From: Takakia lepidozioides
Taxonomy: Eukaryota; Streptophyta; Takakiopsida; Takakiales; Takakiaceae
Assembly (NCBI GenBank): GCA_030704615.1
Contig: CM060733.1
Span: 69,254,001 to 69,318,000 of the forward strand
Length of the DNA stretch: 64,000 nucleotides
Reading direction: 5' to 3'
In this document: positions 1-12,071 of the stretch, piece by piece
Layout of the letters: each line of letters opens with the position of its first letter
Numbering within the stretch: position 1 is the first letter of the stretch
Made by a program: the position numbers and the translations under genes
Notes under the pieces: model-generated
The model's database searches: none
The model's input: only the letters and a program-made list of their open reading frames with translations
What the model was told of the DNA's origin: nothing

Positions 1-1
1 A

Positions 2-2111
2 ATTACATCCAATATTCAGAATGATGACAAGCTTGTTTTCAGGAGAACAGTTTGCAATGGACACCTTAGGTGTGATAATTTGAATTGCAGACACTTTTTT
101 CAGTCTGGGGTTCATAATCAAAGCGAATGGGAGGGTCTGGCGGAAAATCCATTTCAGCTTGGGACTGCCCCACCACCGGCAAACACTTTCGTCTGCAAAT
201 TCTACAAACTTGTGTCATCCTGCTTGGCGCTCTGCGGATCAAGAATGTAATATGCTCTCCACTGTTTGAAAACAATGACAAGAGCTTGTGTGCATTTCGG
301 ATTCCATAACCATCCTGTCTCGAAGAGGGATTACAGGGAGAGTGTTGAGACAGTATCAAGGTTGATTAAACAGGAGTTCGGGAGAAACCCATCCGCAACA
401 ACATCTGCAATTGCTCTTGGTGCAAGCAAGTCCTTCTTGGAAAGCCATATTTTGAGTGAAGGGGATTCTGTGGGGACTAAACTTGACGGTGCAGCATTGG
501 ACCTGGTCATGGATCATTTCACCACTTTGAGTTCACCTAACATTCGGCATCAGATCAATGCATTAAGAATAGGCTCTGGTATCAGAGGCTACATAGACAA
601 CATTTTGGAGTTGAAACGAGTGAGCAAGTACGAATACATCCAGGACAATGTATTCCCAGGTCAAGGTGCCATCAAAGTTTTTCTTTTCAAAATGTCGACT
701 GTTGGGGAGGGCAGTGGGGTTAGCCTCATGAAGCGGATGCAGAAGACTGGGGACTTGCATAACTGTTTTCTTATGTTTGATCATGTGAAACGAGTGAAGG
801 ATTGGACGACAATGGCTTGTCATGTCTACGATCCAGTGTACCAACGAGTTATGACAATTGCAGTTTGTGACATGCAATCCGAGGATACGGAATCCGAGAA
901 GCTCATGTGGAATTCCCTGATACGTGTCATGGGCTGCCATGGGCTGCCATCTCCAAATTTCGCAGGTTTCATGGCGGATAGTGCTCAAGCAAATTTCAAT
1001 GCTGTTCGTATTGTCTTCGGATCGGGCGACCCAAAAATGCCAATGCGAGGAAGAGAGCATACATGTCTATTCCATTGGACACAATCTCTTGAAAAACATA
1101 CAAAGTCGGACATCAAACCAGAGATGCAGACTCAACACCGTAAATTGTGCAAAGAGTACAAAGATGCTAGAACAATGAAGGAGGCGGACACTTTGTTCCA
1201 GACAATTCGTGCCTGGTGGTTCTCTTCTGGAGCTGCATCACTTGAGAGTATAAGAGCATTGGAAGATTGGCTGGCATTTTGGCACTTCCGGTATAGACAG
1301 TGGGGAGCAGCCATGGCAGTGGTACGAGGCTTATATTTCTTGCTTTATTCATACATTTACTTTCCATTTTATTGTCTCATCGCTTTCTTTATGTTGTTTC
1401 CTGTTCACTGCGCCCTTACGAGATAAGGTTATTTAATTGAAGAATGAGGCACTTTCGCTCCAACCGTAAGCTTTTTTATGTTTGCAGAACATGTCCATTG
1501 AGGAAATGACGGACATGCCATCTTGCAATTTGGCAGAAACTGTGCACAACGCATGGTTGCAGCAGTCTAGGAAACGAGGTCGGGATTTGTATGTGGCAAC
1601 AACAGATGATTTGATACGTGCCTTGCAACAACAAACCCGATACCGTGATTTCTTGCGAGGTGGGGTTGGTGGCAAGGGTCCGGACAAATAGGAGTTGATG
1701 TTGCGTGCTACAAACAGATCTGGGGATCCAATCAAGATAGCACGGGCGGTGAGCATGTATGCCCAGGGAACGCCACTTGTTTCTAGAGTTCCACATCTTG
1801 AAAGGGAGGAGAGATTCGGCTCCTATAAGAGGAAATTGAACACTCCACCTGGTTCGGATTCCGATTTGCACAGGGTAGACCGTGATAACTTCTCGAAGCC
1901 TCGTGTTCCCCTGCATGACAACTCCATATCCGGAACCTCCATTCTAGAAGAATCTCCAACACGACGGCAAGCTCCAGCATCAAACAGTGCCACTGAAATG
2001 GTGCAGGAGAGAAACAATCCCCTTGATGTGCTTGAGTCCGCATGCCCCGACCACGTTTGGCACATAGAACGCACAAGTGCAGGGTCTCGTATGAAATGTA
2101 CAGCGATCAGG
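2..2111 (+). pseudogene. Mutator-like (SWIM-type) transposase, MULE-1 copy, broken at both ends
   Basis: DNA transposase fragment. Frame 2 from the window edge aligns residue by residue with the MULE-2 transposase (minus strand, 7804-9237). It includes the N-terminal zinc cluster (LRC..L.CRHF, then FVC), the FDHVKR aspartate, FMADSAQANF and CLFHW. An in-frame TAA at 248-250 replaces a Tyr of the homologue, and an in-frame TAG at 1689-1691 replaces a Glu. Exon 1 ends at 1321 (GTACGA donor) and exon 2 starts at 1488 (TTTGCAG acceptor); both boundaries fit the homologue. The glutamate of the second copy (SGAVETT) aligns with Ser here (SGAASLE), so a catalytic residue may also be lost. Homology stops at CTAIR, where the CACTA-1 terminus begins. 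The start codon lies outside the window. Clearly inactive. Mutator assignment rests on the SWIM domain and on the 9-bp duplication of the sister copy. Confidence 0.85.
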
Positions 2112-2830
2112 CACTACAACAGATGAGCGTTTTTATGACTTCACATATGACTATTTTTTCAGTCTTATATGCGTTCATGACTACATCACTCTGTAGTGAA
2201 AAAAGCCCTGTCATAGCGACTAGTCTTTAGGTTTGCGTTTTGCAAGTCATATCCATGACTGCTTGCGTGGCACCTGGAGTCCTGCTGCAGAGAGGGTTGC
2301 AGCCACAACTATATGACTAATATATGACTACATTGTCTGTTGAGCGCTGCCTACATGGAGAGGCTTCAGCGGGACACGTGCGCCACTGCGCAAGCGACAC
2401 GTCATGTATTCGTCAAGGGATCATATGACTATATGTCTGCAAAGTGATGCCTACATGGAGAGGCGACGGATGGACACGTGCGCCACTACGAATTTGACAT
2501 GTCACGACTTCTTGCCATGATCATATGACTACATGTCTGCACAGTGATGCCTACATGGAGAGGCGCTAGCGAGACACATGTGCTATGGCAGATTTCACAC
2601 GTGGTGACTACATGACTCGCTCATATGACTACAGGGATGTCTACATGGAGAGATATTAGCGGGACACCTGTTGCACTTGAGATGTGACATGTGGCACACA
2701 GACAAAATATATGACTAGCATATATGACTACGGATCTTTACACGTGGTGAAAATATGGATAAAGAATGTCGTGTTATATACTGCCACGTGTTCTGGTTTG
2801 AGCAAGAGTGATGCCACGTGTCATCAAGAT
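2112..2830 (+). repeat. CACTA-1 terminal repeat and subterminal tandem repeats
   Basis: After the terminal CACTACAACA come many copies of CATATGACTA-like motifs. A longer unit containing TGCCTACATGGAGAGGC, then GACACGTGCGCCAC, then CATATGACT recurs with starts at 2348, 2448, 2548 and 2638, giving periods of 100, 100 and 90 bases. Each unit holds an ACGTG (G-box-like) core. Dense short subterminal repeats are the binding sites of the element's own proteins in En/Spm; that role here is inferred. Confidence 0.8.
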
Positions 2831-3288
2831 TGTTTTCCGAAATAGTTTATATTTTTAATGTTCATATTTTAATTTTTAGTTTTCATTTAATATTTAAAAG
2901 AACAGGGAGATTGCAGCCTTGGATTTTTTTTTAATGGTATTATTTTTAATATTACTATTTTAAATGAAAGTGAATTAAATGATTTAAAATCTTCATTACA
3001 TGGTGAAATTCCAACATGAAAACAGAATGGATCCCTCCTGCATACTATCAACCACAAGGAGAATGAAAATAGTCAACTACAGGGCAATACAAGCCCTATA
3101 AATCACATTACAAAAATCCAAATGAGACCAATATCCCAATGGACACCTCAAAAGCCACAAGGTCAAAAAATCCATGCCTCAAAAGGCCCAGCCAAAAACA
3201 AGCAAGCCCACACATGGGCTGAATTGTTGTAGCTAGTATGTTCTAGTGCTATTAGAATCAAGAACTCTGTTAAACAGTGCAATACTAA
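2831..3288. other. AT-rich non-coding stretch inside CACTA-1
   Basis: I see no gene here. Bases 2840-3000 are very AT-rich. The rest is probably the 3' untranslated region of the minus-strand gene that ends at 3289. Confidence 0.5.
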
Positions 3289-5449
3289 CTATCCCTTCCG
3301 CAGCTCCATAAGTTTCAGTAACTTTAGACTCCAAAGTGTTGTCTGGCCAACCACCTGCCCCAACTCGGTCTGTTTCCTAACACCATTCACATATGGTAGA
3401 GGGGTGTTACTCACACATGCCTCTTTGATGTACACACAGGCATAATCAAGGGGCACAACAGGGTACCCGTAACCCACCACAGCACCTTGAAGAGCAACAA
3501 TCAGCCCTACTCCACATTTCTTGCGTTTGGAGTTCACATCCAACAGCCGAACCTCGTCACCCACCCTGAACTGTGATCCCAACTCCACACAAAAAAGAAC
3601 ACGATGTGAAAACCCATGACATACACATGACTAGGACACTCAACATTTGCGAGTTAAAGAGAGCCCCAAGGTTGGAAAAAATATAACAGACAAGACAACG
3701 GCCTGGACTTACTCCATTTGCAGTCTCCAGTGGTGGTGAGACCTCTTTTGGGGGGCTACTCGCCGGGTCGACACTCTTGCCCCTCGTCTGTACCGGCTTG
3801 TCGACAATATCACCTTTGTTTGTCACAAGTTCCTGTGTCACAGACCAGAGATCAACCAGGAAAGCAATGAGCAAACAGGAATAGTGAATAGAAACAAAAT
3901 CCAAGTATGAATCAAACAAAAAAAGCCAACATGAAAAGCTGCAAAGAAAACCTAGCATTAATCAAGCAACCGAGGAGAAGCATCCAGGAAAGCAATGCAA
4001 TGAATGAACCCACAAAAATGTAGCCTCTGGAGCACTGTCAGAATGTTTGTACCTTCACAGTAGCAGTGTTGTATGGTTGTTGTCCGAAAACAGGCTGAGA
4101 CTCCAAAAACTTGGGAATACTGGCAGCTTTCGATGCCTTCCACAAGAAAAGCCACAACACCTCTGTTAGATACTCATCAATTGGTGAATCTGGTTGCACC
4201 TTCCATGGCTCTGGAAAAATCCCACTGAAGGGAGGATTGTTTGCCGCCTTTCTTGGTGTGTCGTCAACAAGAACAGTGTCCTCATAAGTCCATTCTGGCC
4301 AGTCTGCCCACACTGTAGACAAGTTCTTGAAATATAATGGCTTTGAATCAGACCCCTTACGGCATGGGAGGACTGGATCCTCGTCACAGTGAAGGGCATC
4401 CCACTGGAAAACCAGGTTAGTGTGGGCTGCAAAAATATAGTCCACCATTGGGAAGAAGTTGCGAGCTTGGCAACAAGACCACACCGCCACCTCAAAGTGT
4501 TCAAAACACTTTTGCAAAAAGTCATAACAGCGTGGTCTCAAAACTACCATCTTCTTGCCACACATCTTCCCCACAAAACCTTTGGGAAGGGAAGCAGGCC
4601 CATTAGCAGAATGAAAAGATTCACACAACAGACCATTTAAGTCCAGAATTAGTAAATGCTTCCTCGTTGGTCCAGGAAGTAAACTGACATTTGGCTTCAA
4701 CATGTGAGCAGGAGAAATTAAAGCAACCTGCTTGTTTGTTTTGTCCCCGTCTGCATCTTCCTCCCCATCTAAACTCCCACATACCTGCATACCAGAATCC
4801 GGTGTGCCCGGTGGCTCTGTCACCATTGCCCCCTGGACTGCTACTGCCTTTGTACGTGGCAAGGGCTGAATTTCCACGTGTACCTCACAGCTGGCCTTCC
4901 CTGTATCCTGCTGCTGCTCGGTCAAATTCAAAAGATCATCAGTGACAGGAAGACATAAGGGCTTAGAGTGAGCACCAGTTACCGTCTGAAATTGGGATTC
5001 CAAACATTTTGATATTGTCACAGCAGACGTATCCATCGTAGATGTCACTGGTCCTGCGCCTGGTAGATTAATCCCCAATCTGGTCACAATGGCTTTCTGG
5101 TACTCAATCATACTCTGCATCTGTAATTTTAATTCTGCCATGTCACGTCCTTGTGATTCCACCAGTTTGTCCAAGCCATCCATCCTGCCAACTACTGTAG
5201 AATATGCGAGACTTCCCTCCTGCCAATCCATGAAACTTGCCCAAGTATGAATCAAACCAAAAAAACCTAGCATGAACAACCATTGGAAAGAAAACCCAGG
5301 CCAAAAGCCGTGAAAAAAACCCTAGCAACCTATGATGCAGCAACCACTCTAGCAAACGTGGAAAACACACTTACCCGCCTGTCACTCCCAGCTGACAACC
5401 GTGACACTGAACCCTCTTGAATTTCATATAATGTAGGAGGGCACCCTGA
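3289..5449 (-). pseudogene. CACTA-1 gene, 3' half: HAD (FCP1/NIF-like) phosphatase region plus Transposase_23-like C terminus
   Basis: Downstream half of a gene whose upstream half lies at 20441-21530. Proposed exons, all in phase 0: 5375-5449 (first part of an interrupted exon), 4053-5219, 3713-3832 and about 3289-3579, with GTAAGT or GTACAA donors. Exon 4053-5219 encodes a coiled-coil stretch (GRMDGLDKLVESQGRDMAEL) and then a HAD fold of the FCP1/NIF type: HLLILDLNGLL, VAVWSCCQARN and TVLVDDTPRKAANN. The second Asp of the usual DxDx(T/V) nucleophile motif is Asn (DLN), so phosphatase activity is doubtful. The last exon (KKCGVGLIVALQGAVVGYG to WSLKLLKL) resembles the C-terminal TNP1/En-Spm (Transposase_23) domain. 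A phosphatase-like domain within a CACTA protein is unusual. The family calls are by eye. Confidence 0.65.
5441..5449. repeat. Left 9-bp target-site duplication of MULE-2 (GCACCCTGA)
   Basis: Identical to 20432-20440 on the other side of the element. A 9-bp duplication is the signature of Mutator-like elements. Confidence 0.9.
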
Positions 5450-5545
5450 GAGGTTTACTATTTCATGAGCAGAAACCATGAGCCATGAGCCATGAGCCGC
5501 ATGAGCGGTGAGCCGAAGTCTAAGATACGCGGATTTCATGAGCGG
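5450..5545 (+). repeat. MULE-2 left terminal inverted repeat and CATGAGC repeats
   Basis: The terminus starts at 5450. Copies of CATGAGC occur from 5464 through about 5545, three of them nearly back to back, with inverted copies (GCTCATG) near 5675 and 5693. The right end has matching GCTCATG copies. Confidence 0.8.
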
Positions 5546-6290
5546 ACTCCTCCAAATTTGGAAATGCGGCAGATTAAACAAGTATTAAAATAATAGTTTT
5601 TTATTTGACCTTGCCGTTTTTGGACGTTCCAGATCATGTAATGCGGCGAAGATATGTCGTCAGTAACAAGTCCGCTCATGGTTTTTAGATCCGCTCATGG
5701 AAATAAGTGACCGTGCAACGGGAAATCCAGTATACCACTGCAACAGGACGTCGCATACTGGCCTGTATAGAGTATTCCGCGGTTTTACATGCCTTAACAT
5801 TGGAATGAAACTGACCCTTTTGCCGCGATTTAACTAATGGAGTCTGCACCAATAGAGTCTGCAGTACTTCACAATTCTGTCTTCTTCGGGTATTCGGCGG
5901 GAAAGGTTTGCAACTGAACTGGGAAATAAGGTGCCGCATTAGGGTTCGCACGTGCGAAATTTCGGAGCGGTTTGGTGTTGGCGAAGGCCGCCTCTACCAG
6001 TACCTACGACGATACTTGGAAATGCGGCGCCGCATTTCCTTGTCGGAGGTCGAATGAGGAAAGCAAGTTTTCGGAAAGCAGAAAAACATGAACCCTCCAA
6101 CATACAAAAATACATGCACGTGGAAACAAGTGAACGATATAGTAATATCTTAGTTCGAGCAAAACAGGTTACTGGTAGGCAAGACATATGTCGGACCTTT
6201 CTGTGGCCAGAGTCTGAGGTACTGGCAGCAGTACAGTTCTACTATCCGAAAAGGATGGGCGTACCATTGTATTGGGACCGCAAGCCAAGC
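5546..6290. other. MULE-2 left non-coding region with one full palindrome
   Basis: No gene seen. A half copy of the palindrome (GGAAATGCGGC) is at about 5560 and a perfect 22-bp palindrome at 6018-6039. The rest is the 3' flank of the minus-strand transposase gene that ends at 6291. Confidence 0.6.
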
Positions 6291-9200
6291 TCACTGGTCC
6301 CCTGGATCCATATTCAGAAGAGTGTGAACCTCATGGGGGCTCAACCCTGGTGCATGTATGAAGTGATGAGTTGTGGAATTACAACGGAGTCTCTTTAGGT
6401 ACACGTAGTACAAATGCTTGCAAGGGCAGTATGATGCCCCCTTGTTCGCCATGATCTGGAAGTCGGTGCAATTGCAGGTGGGTAATTCTGAAATGGTGAT
6501 GGTGTACACCTCATTGCGAACAGCTGAGCCTGCCGTGGCCATCTGATACACACGCCCGAATCCTGGTGGGGGCACTTCTGTCGAGCTCTGGATTGTACAG
6601 TTCATCCGAAGTGCATTCCCCATCCTTGTCTCGTTCACTTTTGAGGGAGGTCGCCGCCTCTTCGGTTTCCCCCAACGGTGTGTAGGATGCTTAGAGCTGT
6701 CGTGTCCCATTGTTCTTGCTCTCACAGGGGTCGGTGGTGGAGGCTGTGGAAGCGGAAATGGTTGTCTGGGGACGTCAGTGCGCTGCACCATCCAAAATCC
6801 TACGGCGGTAAGGGCGTCGGCCTCAACCTGACTCAGATCGCAGCCTGGTTCCACCGGCCACACCGGGGGAGCCTCTGGCATTGTTTGTATGCCGTACTTG
6901 GGCTTTCCATACACGCAAGTCATAATGTCGTGCCTGCAGAACCAGAACTGGGTGGTTGTCGCCTCCGCAAACTTTGCATGGACAAATCTTCCTGTAAAAG
7001 TAGAAGCAGGGACAACCCCATCTGGATTCCTCCTTATCATCTCTAAACAACGTTGCCGTGTATCCACACGAATTGCGGAACACCTTCCTCGAAACGACGG
7101 CTTTGTGCGAGCAATTCTCCACTGTGATGCAGACACAGTCGTCTCCACAATGGCTTGGCCATACTGCATAACAGCGGGCGGAATCTGGGGCAAGGGAGCG
7201 GTGGGAATTTCTCGCACGAAATCCCCGGTTGAAGGCGACGGCGATCTGGAATTTCTTGGGCTTCCACTGCTGGAAGACACATTGTGCGGCAACATGACGG
7301 GACCTCGAGGTGCTGTCCGAATGTTCCTGTCGGATCTCCAGGAATCCTCTTCGCACCCGGGTTCCTCTTCAATCCTCCGCCTCACAGGGCGAGTCCGGAC
7401 GTCCCCCTCTAGGTGTTCACCTCTGCGGTGCAGAGGCGTCCCTTTGATCTTCTCTCGCAATGCTGTCGCCCATTTCAGTGGATTCTTGGACCTCGAAGCT
7501 ATTCGTACCAACAATTCCTCCCTGTCCGGCCCAAAGCCCCATTGTTTGCCGCTCACAACTTGTAGTACGTGGCTTGCTGCATGATTGCTCTGTCGATGTC
7601 CTCCGTTGTGGCCGTCACTACGTCCACCAGATGTGCGGCAGAAGACGCTCGCCAGGAGGAGTGGACCGATTCTGCCATATTCGTGTTCGGCATGTCCGTG
7701 TCGGAATCCAAGCACCGCTCCTAGAAGGACACAAACAATGGTGAGGGACCAATCGAAATGTCCGTAACAGAAAGACAAATGAACGAAAATGACAGCAGCC
7801 TACCTCCCGCATGTACTGTCCGAACTGTCGATACCGAAAATGCCACCACCCCAACCAGCTGTGCAATGCTCCCAGATTGGTTGTCTCCACTGCACCTGAC
7901 GTGTTCCACCAAGCCTCGATGATAGCAAACTTAACCTCCGCGTCATCAAATGTGGGTGCATCCTTCCACGCCGTACAAAGGACACGGTGTTCAGCCTGGA
8001 ATGAGCTAGCAACAAATTTGGTAGTGTAGTGGGATAGACTCTGCATCCAATGGAATCCACAGGATCTCTCTTTCCCCTCCATTGGAACATTGGGGTCCTC
8101 ACCGTACACACGCCGCACCGCTGCCCAGTTGGCCTGAGCGTTGTCTGCCATGAATCCCCTGAAATTGGGCTCTGGCAATCCCGCCCTTGCCATCTGCTCG
8201 TTTATGCCCTCCCACAGATGCATCTCGGACTGTGTGTCCTCCCCTTTCATCTCGCAGATTGCAATCGTCATGAGCCTCTTGGAGTGATAGTCATAAACAT
8301 GCGCACCCATAGTCACCCACTGATGGTTTGTAATTCGCTTGATGTGATCAAACATCACCCAAGCATTCGACAAGTTTCCAGTTGTCATGCGAGTGACCAA
8401 GTCGACTCCACTCCCAGGCCCACACGTCGACATTTTGAAAATGTAACAACGATCGGATTCGCTGCCTTGCCCTGGAAACCTGCTACCTTGGATGTAGTCA
8501 TATCCAGTCATTCGTTTCACCTCCAGGATTGAGTACATGTCCGACCCCCTGCCGAACTCCTGCTTGCAAGATACGATGTGATTCCGCACATTCGGACTAC
8601 AAACGTGCGAGACGGACTCCAAGAGGTCACGCATCTCGTCTTCGGTCAAGGGCTCTCGGTCGGAACCATCTTCAGACATGATTTTGCCAAGAGCAATCTT
8701 GTGGGCTGCCTTCAGCTGAATCTGCTTTGGTCTGGCTCCGGGGCTCAATTTCACCTCCTCTTTTATGATGTCGTGTGCTTCCTGCACAGCCTCACGCATG
8801 TTGCCTCTCGCCAAGGGGTGGCAGTGGACCCCAACGTGTATGCAAGCTCTAGTCAAGTCCGGGAGCAAATGGATTACGTAATATTGCTTGGCTCTGCACA
8901 TGGACATGCACGTCGGTGGTTCTTTGCAATGTGCACACTTGAAAGAACCCGCAGGAGCTTGGCTGGAGACAATGAATGGATGATGCGTTGTGCCAGTCCA
9001 ATCCGTCTCGTTTCTCCGCCCTCCTTTGGAGAGAAAGTGGAAGCAGGTGGGATTGAGGCACCTCAGCTTCCCCGCACAGAGGACATATCGTACACGAACA
9101 CCATCAGCAATTTTCGTGCTACTGGTCTTCGTCACACACCAGGGGTGTCCGTCATGCTTTCGATCCATGTCTGTTAACATCCCGGAGGCTTTGTTTGACG

Positions 9201-9637
9201 AAGAAACAGGTGGAAACTCGAAAGATGACATTGCCATCGACTTCGGGAGGCAGAAACGTTACCTTTCTGACTGGGAATTTGGCATAGTCGAGAGCAGCCA
9301 GCTCGGAGCGAGAACCATCGAGGTGATGTTGTCGTAGGAGCTGCACAATGGACCGGGTTGGAGTTATGCTCGAGGGCACATGCGTAGCACCTACAGAGAC
9401 GTCCATGCCGGATTTGAACGACCGTGTGGAGGACATGGGTACCTCAATGCAATCATCTTCCTCGTCGGAAATGTCGAATACGTCCACACGAGAAGCTATG
9501 GAGGGTCTTGACGGTCCAGGTCGGGAATGATTATCGTTGCATACCTCTCTGTTGGCAGTGGCCGCCTGTCGGTTTCCGGACTCCTTTGTGGATGGTGTGG
9601 GCAGCGACTGATTCGGAAAGGGAATGGGCATTCCCAC
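6291..9637 (-). pseudogene. Mutator-like transposase of MULE-2, with SWIM zinc finger
   Basis: Would catalyse cut-and-paste transposition in the nucleus. In the frame starting at 9237: zinc cluster with Cys 54/60/65 and 101/104/110/114; Asp 297 (MFDHIKR); Asp 365 (FMADNAQAN); CGFHW at 393-397, like the MULE C..FH motif; Glu 451 (SGAVETT). The exon ends near 7804 at a GTAGGC donor, and the next exon starts at 7720 after TTCTAG. That exon hits TGA at 7553-7555, where a frameshift is needed to continue into GFGPDREELL. Downstream are a proline- and arginine-rich linker and a C-terminal SWIM finger (CNC..., CPCKHLYY) at about 6330-6480. An acidic N-terminal part (FDISDEEDDCIEV) lies at 9264-9637 and joins through an intron or frameshift near 9175-9263. 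Relatives are at 2-2111 and 28797-29150. One clear frameshift makes it probably inactive, unless the assembly has an error. Confidence 0.8.
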
Positions 9638-10300
9638 AGCTCTCTGATGGGGGTACGTGCCATTCGATTCCGCAACCTCCGTCGTTACCTAGCACGACAA
9701 TGGTCTCGTCAACCTGTCCAGGAACATCCTTCCTTTCTTCTTCCAAATAAACTGTGCCCGGTTTGAGCTTGAATTGAATGGAACAAAGGTAAGTTTCAGT
9801 CACTCTGCAAAGTCCTCCCTCGTTTGGGATCCAGGCTCTCCCAAGTTGCGGAGGACAGCAAACTATAGCGTAGGAATTCGGAGCCATCGAACACCGCACG
9901 AAGTTGGCAAGTGCGAGGTTCAGTATAGCGACAGACCAAGGCTCACAGGCACCATGCGGAGTCCATCGACGATTGGAAGTCGCACATTGAAGTGGAAAGT
10001 ATTGTTTCAAGCTACATGCATGAAGGTGGGAGGTGTGATTCCATAGCCAGTAAGTATGACAATGATGGCCGATTCGGCGACGAAATAACATCTCCTGACA
10101 GTTTCTCCTGAGGGTGGATCCAGCAGTATTCTCGGTGCAGACAGGAACGTTCGCACTGACAAGTGCCAGTACTGTTAGTTAAAACGGTCAGACAACCAAG
10201 TTGTGCTCATCAAGACTGGCCGCAATTGTGTTGTTTCGGAACAATGCAACCCATTCAGGTTCCAGATTTCCCGTCCCGAGTGATTCTTTCGATTGCTGGT
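9638..10300. other. Upstream flank of the MULE-2 transposase gene
   Basis: A minus-strand open frame (9531-10091) crosses this stretch but has no recognisable domain. It may hold 5' exon or leader sequence of the transposase gene. The side towards 10300 leads directly into palindrome array 1. Confidence 0.4.
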
Positions 10301-10304
10301 GGAC

Positions 10305-11632
10305 GGAAATACGGCGCCGCATTTCCGTATTGCATCTTGGTCATGCACCAGAGCGACGGAAATGCGGCACCGAGTTTCCGTGGGGGAAACCTTTATACTC
10401 TCCAGAACGGAAATGCGGTAACGCATTTCCATCCAGCAAGCACGGTATGTGAAGGTGGTACGAAAATGCGGTAACGCATTTCCATCCAGCAAGCACGGTA
10501 TGTGAAGGTGGAACGGAAATGCGGTACCGCATTTCCGTTCTGATTGAGAATTATGAACAACGGGAACAGAAATGCGGCACCGCATTTCCGTCCGAGTCGC
10601 ACTTTCCGACATTCCAGAACGGAAATGCGGCGCCGCATTTCCATTTTGTATCTGATGCATGGAGCCGAGTGCAATTCCGACCGCTTGAGACATTCATACT
10701 ATCCAGAATGGAAATGCGGTACCACATTTCCGTTCTGACTGAAAATCGTGAACCATCGGACTGAAATGCGGCAGCGCATTTCCATCCGAGTCGCACCTCC
10801 CAACATTCCAGAACGCAAATGCGGCACCGCATTTCTGTTCTGATGAAAATCGTGAACATCGGAACTGAATGCGGTACCGCATTTCCGTCGGAGTCGCACC
10901 TTCCGACATTCCAAAACGGAAATGCGGCGCCGCATTTCCGTTTTGTATGTGAGGCATGGAGCTGTGGAACGAAAATGCGGCACCGCATTTCCGCCAGGGT
11001 CAGACCTTAATACTCTACAGAACGGAAATGCGCTACCGCATTTCCGTTCTGACTGAAAATCGTGAACAACGGGAACAGAAATGCGGCACCGCATTTCCGT
11101 CCGAGTCGCACCTTCCGACATTCTAGAACGGAAATGCGGCGCCGCATTTCCGTTTTGTATATGAGGCCTGGAGCTGTGGGACGGAAATGTGGTGCCGCAT
11201 TTCCATCCATGTGAGACCTTCAAACTTTCCAGAACGGAAATGCGGCACCGCATTTCTGTTCAGGTGAGACCTCTATACTTTCCCGAACGGAAATGTGGCA
11301 CGACATTTCCGTTCATCAACTAAGGTATGTGAAGGGGAACGGAAATGCGGTACCGTATTTCGTTCACATTGAAAATCATGACCACGGGAACTGAAATGTT
11401 GTGCCGCATTTCCGTCCGAATCGCACCTTTCGACATTCCAGAACGGAAATGCGGCGCCGCATTTCCCTTTTGTATCTCATACATGGAGCTGTGGGACGGA
11501 AATGCGGCACCGTATTTCCGTTCAACAACTAAGGTATGTGAAGGTGGAACGGAAATGCGGTGCCGCATTTTCTTCCAACAAGTACGGATGTGTAGCTTCG
11601 TGATGGTACTTAACGGAAATGCGGCGCCGCAT
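10305..11632. repeat. Palindrome array 1: about 25 copies, roughly 52-bp spacing
   Basis: The unit is a palindrome centred on AAATGCGGNNCCGCATTT, usually flanked by GGAACG / CGTTCC so that the best copies are palindromic over about 30 bp. Centres vary among GCGCC, GTACC, GCACC and GTAAC. Copies start near 10305, 10358, 10409, 10461, 10515, 10568 and 10621 and continue to about 11611, mostly 50-55 bp apart with one gap of about 88. Spacers are partly conserved. Open frames across this block in many frames repeat NGNAAPHFRS-like peptides and are artefacts of the repeat. Such an array fits a landing site for a dimeric DNA-binding protein. Confidence 0.9.
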
Positions 11633-12071
11633 TCGCATTTTCACTCCAACTCATCAGACGCTGGGACAGAAATGCCTTGAAATGTGAACACGTGGAGCAA
11701 CGGAATTGCGGCACATGTCTGCACTCTATCTGACTGAAGTGGCATGAGGCGGCGCGGCCTGACCGTTGGATAATGATGTTTGTTTTTCGGACGGCAGGCG
11801 TACCCTGAACGATTCGAATTTCGTAATGACGCAAAGTCCACGAGGAGACACTTTCGTCCAACCCTTTCGAACCCAAGTGGTGCATCACCGCCGTTTTATC
11901 TACTTTTGTCGTGTCTCCTCAGTCACCCCTCTCGCGCCCTTTCCATCTGCACTCTTTGCCTTTTTTCCCTGTCTCTGTTCTTCTTATGCTCGAACCTGAG
12001 AGGGGGGGAGTTCGTGCACCATACAGAAGACCTCGTCGCAAGCTCCGAAATTATACTTCGGACGTAGGCCA
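11633..12071. other. Probable promoter and leader of the ParB-like gene
   Basis: Lies between palindrome array 1 and the first plausible start codon (12072). It contains pyrimidine-rich stretches (11900-11990). No convincing TATA box seen. Confidence 0.35.

Noticed and set aside
10305-11632. CRISPR-like array (regular repeats with ~30-bp spacers)
   Set aside because: The repeat is a variable palindrome, the spacers are themselves partly conserved, copies also lie in introns, and the context is a eukaryotic transposon without cas genes.
10175-11680. Long open frames repeating NGNAAPHFRS-like peptides on both strands
   Set aside because: They appear in several frames at once and follow from the palindrome having no stop codons; they are not proteins.
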